Assembly (NCBI GenBank): GCA_934718155.1
Contig: CAKUZF010000033.1
Span: 1-29,066 of the forward strand
Direction of reading: 5' to 3'
From: an uncultured Parabacteroides sp.
GTDB taxonomy: Bacteria; Bacteroidota; Bacteroidia; Bacteroidales; Tannerellaceae
Length of the DNA: 29,066 nt
This document shows positions 16,801 to 22,355 of the stretch, in pieces. Every line of letters starts with the position of its first letter. Positions within the stretch are counted from its first letter, which is position 1. A program made the position numbers and the translations under genes. Under the pieces are notes generated by a model that had not been told where the DNA came from, did not search any database, and was given only the letters and a program-made list of their open reading frames with translations.

Positions 16801-18054
16801 TTAATCTTCCAGATCGACCGAGAAGCTGCCCTTCACATCCTCCCAATCGGTGAGCGAGGCGGTGAAGTGGATCATAAACGGATCGATGTTGCTCACTACA
16901 ATATAATAGGTATAGAGCTTGTTGGGCTCCCAAGTGAAGGTCTCTTCGCTGCCCACCTTCAGGGGGAAGGTGTAGCGGTGCGAACCGATGCGCAGATCGA
17001 CGCTCAGCTTCACGTCCGTCTGCGGGAGTTGCATCAGGCCATCCTTGCACTCGAAGAAATAGGCCTTATCCTTTCCAACATGCTTATCCAAATAGGCCTC
17101 GGGAAACGTCGCGCTCGTCGCACCCGTAAGCAGGGTCAGCAACGGAGTCTCGACATTCGCCCCATCTCTCGTCAGGCTCTCGAAGGTGCCTTGCATGAAA
17201 TTCTTGTCGCTTGCGAGCGTTGCCTTGTAGCTCGTCGCCCCCGTGATGAAGCCGCTGGCCGAGCTGGCCGAAATCGTCACGTTGTGGATAAAGAGCGAGG
17301 CGGGACAGCTGGACACCGTGGTGTAGAGGGCGAAGCGCACGCGCGACGTGAGATGGTGGAACGGCAAGGCCACCGTCCGCCCCGACGAGGTGCCCTTCTC
17401 CGCATTGATCACCAACGCTTTCGTGGCATCCGACGGATCTTTCACCAGCATGTCGTAGTCGGTAGCCGAGGCGGCCCCGTTCAGGTGTCGCTCCACCTGC
17501 GCCACGAGGTAAGGCTCGCTTTCGTTGATAGCCGGCGTAACAACGCCGTCTGCCGCCGTCTGCCGCTTGAAAGGGTCGGGCAGGCGCAGCTCCGTGGCGG
17601 TCAAGGTGAAGCCCGACTTCTTCACATACTCAGCCGCACGCTTATCTGAATTGGGAGCGACGGCATGAAACTGGTAGTGCTTCGCCGCATAGTCCCAATA
17701 CCGCTCGAATTGTTCTTGATAAAAATCGGGGGTGCCGCCCACGGTGCCCCACGAGGAGTTCTGATACCAAGGCGATTCTTTATAAACCGCCTCATAGCGT
17801 TCCATGACGGTCTGCATGCTGCCCGTGGCAGGCAGCTTATAGCTGCTCACCACGAACCCATGCTTCAGCTTATCGCCCGCTGCACGTAGCCCCGCCTTCG
17901 TCTCAACGCCCATCGTGGCGGAGCCAAAGCGCATAGGGTCTTCGCTCTCGGTCACAACGTTGTCGATAACCTCATCCGAGCCACAAGCCACCAAAAGACC
18001 CAAAAATAGAGCGGCTTGACAAAGCACGCTTATTCGTCTTTTTCTATCGTACAT
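16801..18054 (-). CDS. Single-domain fimbrillin-like lipoprotein, first gene of the operon
   Basis: 417 residues from the ATG at 18054. I chose this start because a typical lipoprotein signal follows at once (MYDRKRR, hydrophobic core, LLVAC with Cys24); the frame is open further upstream to 18153, but those residues are not signal-like and lie across the promoter box. Thr52-Lys53-Ala follows. Family motifs: ERYWDY at 117-122, YDMLVKD near 200, LPFHHLTSRVRFAL at 230-243, and a closing strand LTDWEDV at 401-407. In characterised FimA/Mfa1 loci the shaft gene comes first and the anchor second, so this could be the shaft or anchor-type subunit; sequence alone does not decide. It has no Shine-Dalgarno, and its 5' leader contains a GC hairpin. 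Confidence 0.85.
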   Translation of the reverse strand: MYDRKRRISVLCQAALFLGLLVACGSDEVIDNVVTESEDPMRFGSATMGVETKAGLRAAGDKLKHGFVVSSYKLPATGSMQTVMERYEAVYKESPWYQNSSWGTVGGTPDFYQEQFERYWDYAAKHYQFHAVAPNSDKRAAEYVKKSGFTLTATELRLPDPFKRQTAADGVVTPAINESEPYLVAQVERHLNGAASATDYDMLVKDPSDATKALVINAEKGTSSGRTVALPFHHLTSRVRFALYTTVSSCPASLFIHNVTISASSASGFITGATSYKATLASDKNFMQGTFESLTRDGANVETPLLTLLTGATSATFPEAYLDKHVGKDKAYFFECKDGLMQLPQTDVKLSVDLRIGSHRYTFPLKVGSEETFTWEPNKLYTYYIVVSNIDPFMIHFTASLTDWEDVKGSFSVDLED

Positions 18055-18074
18055 ATAATATTCCCACAATCTCT

Positions 18075-18090
18075 CCCCCAAGCAAGGGGG
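18075..18090 (-). promoter_or_regulatory. 5'-leader hairpin of the fimbrillin operon
   Basis: Perfect inverted repeat CCCCC-TTGCTT-GGGGG on the minus strand, about 20 nt before the ATG at 18054 and downstream of the promoter box at 18113-18120. It should therefore lie in the untranslated leader. It could tune translation or mRNA life. Function not shown. Confidence 0.45.
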
Positions 18091-18112
18091 TGGCTTCATT
18101 TGTATTCGAATG

Positions 18113-18120
18113 CAAAAGTA
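18113..18120 (-). promoter_or_regulatory. Bacteroidetes-type -7 box for the fimbrillin operon
   Basis: TACTTTTG on the minus strand fits TAnnTTTG exactly, about 58 nt before the ATG at 18054. No TTTG is found at the ideal distance upstream (the bases there read AAAT), so the promoter may need an activator or the call may be wrong. Confidence 0.5.
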
Positions 18121-18211
18121 GCAAATCTGCGTTAAACTGCATTTGCGTTCCACTAAATCTCTTTTCCTCTACACCTATATTTAATATTATTTAACCACGA
18201 TAGCTACGCAG

Positions 18212-18299
18212 GCGCATGAACCCCGGGGTCGGAGCGCACGAACCATGGGGTCTGAGCACACGAACCGTGGGGTCTGAGCGCACGAACCGTGGGGTATAG
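18212..18299. repeat. Four tandem 22-bp repeats in the divergent control region
   Basis: Copies lie at 18212-18233, 18234-18255, 18256-18277 and 18278-18299 without spacers, sharing CGAACCNTGGGGTC-like cores. The first copy holds the perfect palindrome ACCCCGGGGT; in the others one or two central bases differ. They lie about 90 bp upstream of the fimbrillin promoter box and about 70 bp upstream of the plus-strand promoter box. They could be operator iterons for one or both promoters, or a dispersed intergenic repeat. Confidence 0.85.
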
Positions 18300-18336
18300 G
18301 CGACGCCCCTGATCGCATTCTCGCGAATCGAAGCGG

Positions 18337-18346
18337 CATCGCGATG
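18337..18346. promoter_or_regulatory. 10-bp palindrome at the -33 position of the plus-strand promoter
   Basis: CATCGCGATG is perfectly self-complementary and lies 21 bp upstream of the -7 box at 18368, where a TTTG element would be expected but is absent. A second TCGCGA word lies at 18321-18326. It is a possible regulator site; short palindromes also arise by chance. Confidence 0.3.
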
Positions 18347-18367
18347 GAATAATCAAAATTAAATACG

Positions 18368-18375
18368 TATCTTTG
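18368..18375 (+). promoter_or_regulatory. Bacteroidetes-type -7 box for the 18406-20977 cluster
   Basis: TATCTTTG fits TAnnTTTG exactly, 30 nt before the ATG at 18406. The upstream TTTG element is not recognisable. Confidence 0.55.
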
Positions 18376-18405
18376 TTCCTCCAATAGCTAAGCGAAAAGG
18401 ATAAG

Positions 18406-19203
18406 ATGAGTGCGAAAGAGGAAAACAATGGGCCGTCGGCAAAGGTATTCACCGAGGCATTTAAAGATGTGAAAGGTCATGTTCACGTCTTGGAGCGGCG
18501 TGTGCCCATCGAGCGGCAGGTGGACTACTTCGCCCGATCGGCCAAGCTGAAGAATGAGGCCAAAGACTTGGGGCCGTTCAGCGACGAGCGGGTGCAGCAA
18601 CTCTACGACGAGCTGCGAGCACCCACGCCCACCGACGGCGACGAGCCGCTGAGCACCGCCGAGAAACGCTATCGGCTGAACATGCTGGCCATCTCACGCT
18701 CGGTGAAGGCCTTCCGCTTGCTGGAGGAATACATCAAGGATCCCGATCCCGAAGTGGCCGACTGGGCAAGCCTCGCCCTCATGGAGGCCCGCCTGCTGCT
18801 GGAGACGGAGTTCTCAGACGAGCAACAGATCTACATCGCCACCGGCTTAGGCGGAAAGGAGGGAAAGATGCGCCTAAGCCTCGCCTTCCTGGCCAAAGAG
18901 GGCATCCCCCTCCTGCCCTACCAACAGCAGATTGTCGAGCGAGAGCTGCAGTTTGGCTTGAGCCAAGCCGATGTGGAGATTGAGCAGATCACGCTGAAGC
19001 CTCTCTACGCCTGCCTGACGGCCCTGGTGCCGATGGCGCTCAACGTGCAGCGCGTCGTGGGCGACATCGTGGCTACCTGCAATGAATATGGCGACTTCAT
19101 GGAATCGGGCTTTCTCGTCACCAACGTCAAGGAATTTACGGAGGAGAGCATCCTCAAAGAAATCGATAAACTGCATGAACAACGCAATCAAGCAAGCCAT
19201 TAA
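18406..19203 (+). CDS. Unrecognised soluble protein, probably alpha-helical
   Basis: 265 residues. I do not recognise a family. There is no signal peptide or membrane segment, so it is probably cytoplasmic. The sequence is charged and rich in Leu, Glu and Ala, and looks largely alpha-helical; the stretch about 85-160 (LNMLAISRSVKAFRLLEEYIKDPDPEVADWASLALMEARLLL, written here in overlapping helices) resembles HEAT-like helical pairs, notably DPDPEVADWASLALME. It has a start at 18406 preceded by AAAAGG at a good distance and by a -7 box. Its 3' end overlaps the GtrA-like gene by 29 nt in another frame, so the two are translationally linked. First gene of a four-gene cluster; its role in that cluster is unknown. 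Confidence 0.8.
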   Translation: MSAKEENNGPSAKVFTEAFKDVKGHVHVLERRVPIERQVDYFARSAKLKNEAKDLGPFSDERVQQLYDELRAPTPTDGDEPLSTAEKRYRLNMLAISRSVKAFRLLEEYIKDPDPEVADWASLALMEARLLLETEFSDEQQIYIATGLGGKEGKMRLSLAFLAKEGIPLLPYQQQIVERELQFGLSQADVEIEQITLKPLYACLTALVPMALNVQRVVGDIVATCNEYGDFMESGFLVTNVKEFTEESILKEIDKLHEQRNQASH

Positions 19204-19558
19204 ATATGGTGTAGTGGGACTGAGTAACACCTTGATCACCATGATCGTGATCTTCGTGATGATGAAGCTGCTCGGCTGTCGGGAGGGACTTTCGAACCTC
19301 AGCGGCTATGTGGCCGGACTGCTGAACAGCTTTATCTGGAATAAGCAATGGACCTTCAAGGGGAGCGAGACGGGCTGGAAAAAGGGAGCCGTGCGCTTCG
19401 GCATCGCCTTTGTCGTGTGCTACGTGCTGCAATACGTGCTGGTCATGGTGCTGAACCATCAGCTGACGATCGACCACTACTACAACCACCTGCTGGGCAT
19501 GGCGTTCTACACCGTGCTCAACTTCCTGATGAACAAATTTTATACCTTTAAAGTGTAA
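19175..19558 (+). CDS. GtrA-like membrane protein
   Basis: 127 residues from the ATG at 19175. The longer in-frame opening from 19082 is Arg/Ser-rich and lies wholly inside the upstream gene, so I rejected it. Four hydrophobic segments are visible: VVGLSNTLITMIVIFVMMKL, LSGYVAGLLNSFIWN, FGIAFVVCYVLQYVLVMVL and LLGMAFYTVLNFLMNKFY. The motif NSFIWNKQWTF and the C-terminal NFLMNKFYTFK are typical of the GtrA/DPMS family. GtrA-like proteins are thought to help flip or handle polyprenyl-phosphate-linked sugars in the inner membrane and commonly sit beside a GtrB-type glycosyltransferase, as here (5 nt downstream). Confidence 0.9.
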   Translation: MNNAIKQAIKYGVVGLSNTLITMIVIFVMMKLLGCREGLSNLSGYVAGLLNSFIWNKQWTFKGSETGWKKGAVRFGIAFVVCYVLQYVLVMVLNHQLTIDHYYNHLLGMAFYTVLNFLMNKFYTFKV

Positions 19559-19563
19559 GCAAC

Positions 19564-20544
19564 ATGGGAAACCTGAAAGTGGCCGTCATCGTGCCCTGCT
19601 ATAATGAGGAGGCTGTCATCGAAGAGTCGTATCGACGCACCAAGGCAGCCCTCGACAGCCTGTCGAACCCCACAGAGATTATCTACATCAATGATGGTAG
19701 CCAAGACCGCACCCGAAGCCTGCTCGACGAGATCGCCTCGAAAGACAAGTCGGTGAAGGTGCTGCATTTCTCGCGCAACTTCGGCCATCAACCCGCCGTC
19801 ACCGCAGGCATCAACCACTGCGACGCCGACGTGGCCATCATCATCGACGCCGACATGCAGGATCCTCCCGAGCTGATCCCCGAGCTGCTGGCCACGCAAG
19901 CGCGAGAGGGGGCCAACGTGGTCTATTGCGTGCGCCGATCGAGGGCGGGCGAGAGCTTCTTCAAGCTATTCACGGCCAAGGCCTTCTACAGAGTGATGAA
20001 CCACATGAGCGAGGTGCACTTCCCGCTCGACACGGGCGACTTCCGCCTGATCGACCGGAAGGTGATCAACGCCTTCAACCGCCTGCACGAGCGAGGGAAA
20101 TACATCCGCGGATTGATCAGCTGGGTGGGCTACAAACAGGTGCCCTTCTACTACGAGCGAGAGGCACGCATCGCCGGCGAGACGAAATACCCCATCGGAA
20201 AGATGGTGAGCTTCGCCTCGAACGCCATGCTCTACTTCTCGAAGAAGCCCTTGCGACTGGCCACGGGGCTGGGCTTCCTCTCGGTGCTGGTAGGCATCAT
20301 CCTGGCCATCTGGTTTACGCTGGGCAAGATCTATGGCTTTAGCAACGCCGAGGTGGGCTGGACCTCCATCATGACCTCCATCATCTTCTTCGGAGGCGTG
20401 CAACTGCTGACGGTGGGCGTGCTGGGCCAGTATGTGGGCATCCTTTTCGACGAGATCAAGGCCCGCCCGGAATACATCATCGACGAGGTGCGCAACGGCG
20501 GCGACACGGAGCGCAACGACGAAGAGCCGGGAAACAGAGACTAA
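19564..20544 (+). CDS. GtrB/DPM1-like family 2 glycosyltransferase
   Basis: 326 residues. The N-terminal GT-A fold shows VIVPCYNEE (8-16), INDGSQD (42-48), the nucleotide-sugar and metal site DADMQD (95-100) and DTGDFRLID (156-164). GETKYPIGKM (205-214) precedes two C-terminal membrane segments (about 235-255 and 267-291). This layout is typical of membrane glycosyltransferases that move a sugar from a nucleotide donor to undecaprenyl phosphate (GtrB, CsbB, DPM1-like). The adjacent GtrA-like gene supports this role. The sugar and the final acceptor are unknown: the third component of classical Gtr systems, a large membrane transferase, is not in the cluster. It starts 5 nt after GtrA and is probably co-transcribed. 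Confidence 0.92.
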   Translation: MGNLKVAVIVPCYNEEAVIEESYRRTKAALDSLSNPTEIIYINDGSQDRTRSLLDEIASKDKSVKVLHFSRNFGHQPAVTAGINHCDADVAIIIDADMQDPPELIPELLATQAREGANVVYCVRRSRAGESFFKLFTAKAFYRVMNHMSEVHFPLDTGDFRLIDRKVINAFNRLHERGKYIRGLISWVGYKQVPFYYEREARIAGETKYPIGKMVSFASNAMLYFSKKPLRLATGLGFLSVLVGIILAIWFTLGKIYGFSNAEVGWTSIMTSIIFFGGVQLLTVGVLGQYVGILFDEIKARPEYIIDEVRNGGDTERNDEEPGNRD

Positions 20545-20554
20545 AAGAGCAAGG

Positions 20555-20977
20555 ATGATGAGACCGACAAGAATCAAGACGGCCCTGGTGGCCCTCGTTC
20601 TGGGCCTTGCCTGCGGCGGATGCGACAACTCCCTGGAGCAGAAGCTGGAGGGGAAATGGCAGCTGAAGGAGGTGAAGCAGCCGGAGGGGCTGGTGGAACG
20701 AGTAGACACGGTGTGGTATAACTTCCAGACCTCCCTCTTCGAGTATCAGCTGTATGTGCCCGCCTTAGACAGCATGCGCAACCTCTATGGCTACAAGACC
20801 CTGCTGGGAGCCGACAGCCTGGAGCTGGAGCTAATCTCCTACTTCAACACGACGCAGAACTTCCTGCCCCTGACCGACTGGAGCGCGCCGAAACGCCTCT
20901 TCCGGATCGTGGAGCAGCGGGGCAACCGCCTCGTGCTGGAAAGCGACGGGAAAGAATATCACTTCAAGAAACAATAA
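20555..20977 (+). CDS. Small lipoprotein, lipocalin-like
   Basis: 140 residues from the ATG at 20555; the next codon, also ATG (20558), is equally possible. AGCAAGG precedes it, and the open frame further upstream lies inside the glycosyltransferase gene. The N-terminus is a signal peptide with Cys at GLAC and GGC, so lipid attachment is likely although neither lipobox is ideal. The mature part begins LEQKLEGKWQLKEV and continues with alternating strands (FEYQLYV, GADSLELELISYF, KRLFRIVEQRGNRLVLESDGKEYHF). The GKWQL opening and final strands resemble small lipocalin-like lipoproteins common in Bacteroidales. It ends the plus-strand cluster, 10 nt after the glycosyltransferase. Function unknown. 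Confidence 0.8.
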   Translation: MMRPTRIKTALVALVLGLACGGCDNSLEQKLEGKWQLKEVKQPEGLVERVDTVWYNFQTSLFEYQLYVPALDSMRNLYGYKTLLGADSLELELISYFNTTQNFLPLTDWSAPKRLFRIVEQRGNRLVLESDGKEYHFKKQ

Positions 20978-20980
20978 GCG

Positions 20981-21016
20981 AAGCCCCATGCCGCCGAAGC
21001 GACATGGGGCTTTTTT
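20981..21016 (+). terminator. Intrinsic terminator of the plus-strand cluster
   Basis: AAGCCCCATG (20981-20990) pairs with CATGGGGCTT (21003-21012), followed by a T run to 21016. It lies 3 nt after the stop of the small lipoprotein gene. On the minus strand it is followed by too few T to be a convincing terminator for the converging efflux operon. Confidence 0.85.
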
Positions 21017-21033
21017 CAGTGAAGCGGAGACAC

Positions 21034-22338
21034 TTAGAGCTTTCCGGTCACGCGGAGATACTCCGTCTCGTAAATCTTATATTGCGTCTGCGCCTCGATC
21101 AGGTTGCTCTGCGCCTGCTGCCACTGCGTCTGCGCATCCAGCAGATCGGTCAGGGTGCAAAGGCCCGCCTCATACTGCTGCGTCATTACCCGCAGGTTCT
21201 CCTGTCCCTGCTCATCGCCTAAGCGAGCCGTCTCGACCATCGTGTAGCCATCGGTCACGTTCTGCACGGCCTGCCGCGCCTCGATGCTGAGCAGGCGGCT
21301 GTTCTTCTGCAGGTCGAGCTGTGCGTTGTGCAGCTCAAGCTTCGCCTTGCGGATCTTCTTCAGCCCCTCGCCCCAGTGGAAGACGGGGATGCTGATGGAG
21401 GCCATCACCAAGCCCATGCTATCGTCGATCTTGCTGGTGAAAGCCGTGGATTGGCCATTGGCATCCTGCGTCATCCCCTTCAGCTTGATATTGCCGTAGA
21501 AGTTGTAGCCGCCCATCAAGCCAATGGTAGGAAGCACCTCCGAGCGGCTCACCTTGATCTGCTGCTTGGCGGCATCCACCTGGCTCTGCAGCAGATGCAG
21601 CTCCGGACGGAGCGCGATGCTCTCGTCGAGCTGCGAGGGGGCGGCGATCGGGATCACCGTGTCGACCGGCACAATCTGCGTGTCGAAGCCGCAACCCACC
21701 ACGTGACACAGCGAGAGGCGGCAGAGGTTCTCGCCGTTCTTCGCCTTCTGCAACTGATAGTTGATCTCGCTCCGCTTGGCGGTGATGCGCAACAGGTCGT
21801 TCTTCGTGGCCATTCCCGCCTCTACGCTGGTCGCGGTGCGGGCATAGAGCGCATCCATCTGCGCCTGGTAGGACTCCAAGAGGCGCACCTTCCAGCAGAC
21901 GGCGATCAGGCTCCAATAGGCGTTGTCGGCATCGGCGATGACCTGCATGCGCGTCTTGCGATGATTCTCCGAGGCCACCTCCTTGCCGATCTTCGCCAGC
22001 TTATTGGCGGTCCTGATCTTGCCACCCGCATAGAGCGGCTGCGACACGGAGATGCCCGCCGAATACATGCCATGCATCTGAAGCGTCATGCCACTGATGT
22101 CCATGTCGGGAAACACGTAGATGCCCGACACCGAGCCATCCACCTTCGGCAGGTAGTTGCTGAACGCGATCGCCTTGTCCAGCTCCGCCTGGCGCAACTT
22201 ATTGCCGCTCTTCTTCAAATCCTCGTTCTGCTCGATGGCCAGCTGGCGGCACTCCTCGAGCGTGAGGTTCATTCGTTCTTGCCCCTGGGCAAAGGCCGCC
22301 AAGCAAAGGGCAGCCACTATTATCTTCAACTTACTCAT
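21034..22338 (-). CDS. TolC-like outer-membrane efflux protein
   Basis: 434 residues from the ATG at 22338. A TTG at 22359, overlapping the stop of the pump gene, would add seven residues before the signal peptide and is less likely. MSKLKIIVAALCLAAFAQG is a cleavable signal peptide. The mature protein begins with LTLEECRQLAIEQNEDLKKS, typical of TolC-family proteins, followed by two long helical repeats with intervening beta-barrel strands (FSNYLPKVDGSVSGIYVF, SEVLPTIGLMGGYNFYG) and the end motif QQYEAGLCTLTDLLDAQTQWQQAQSNLIEAQTQYKIYETEYLRVTG written over several helices. It forms the exit duct of the tripartite pump encoded just upstream (17-nt gap). Third gene of the MFP-RND-OMF operon. 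Confidence 0.93.
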   Translation of the reverse strand: MSKLKIIVAALCLAAFAQGQERMNLTLEECRQLAIEQNEDLKKSGNKLRQAELDKAIAFSNYLPKVDGSVSGIYVFPDMDISGMTLQMHGMYSAGISVSQPLYAGGKIRTANKLAKIGKEVASENHRKTRMQVIADADNAYWSLIAVCWKVRLLESYQAQMDALYARTATSVEAGMATKNDLLRITAKRSEINYQLQKAKNGENLCRLSLCHVVGCGFDTQIVPVDTVIPIAAPSQLDESIALRPELHLLQSQVDAAKQQIKVSRSEVLPTIGLMGGYNFYGNIKLKGMTQDANGQSTAFTSKIDDSMGLVMASISIPVFHWGEGLKKIRKAKLELHNAQLDLQKNSRLLSIEARQAVQNVTDGYTMVETARLGDEQGQENLRVMTQQYEAGLCTLTDLLDAQTQWQQAQSNLIEAQTQYKIYETEYLRVTGKL

Positions 22339-22355
22339 AGCATCGTCGTTACGTT

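Noticed and set aside
18055..18153. N-terminal extension of the first fimbrillin gene (33 residues)
   Set aside because: The extension crosses the promoter box and the leader hairpin, and would place a charged, Cys-rich stretch before the signal peptide.
18212..18299. Possible CRISPR array
   Set aside because: The 22-bp units abut directly with no unique spacers, and no cas gene is nearby.
18055..18405. Invertible promoter for phase-variable pilus expression
   Set aside because: I looked for inverted repeats flanking the promoter box and for a site-specific recombinase gene. The repeats at 18212-18299 are direct, the hairpin at 18075-18090 is too short and local, and no recombinase is in the window.
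18204..18452. Minus-strand open frames with repeated Gly-Ser-Cys-Ala-Gln-Thr-type units
   Set aside because: They arise from translating the 22-bp DNA repeats (66 bp is a multiple of three only after three units, so each copy is read in a shifted frame). They cross the promoter of the divergent cluster and have no family features.
19082..19174. Longer start for the GtrA-like gene
   Set aside because: The added 31 residues are Arg/Ser-rich, precede the first membrane segment and lie entirely inside the upstream gene.
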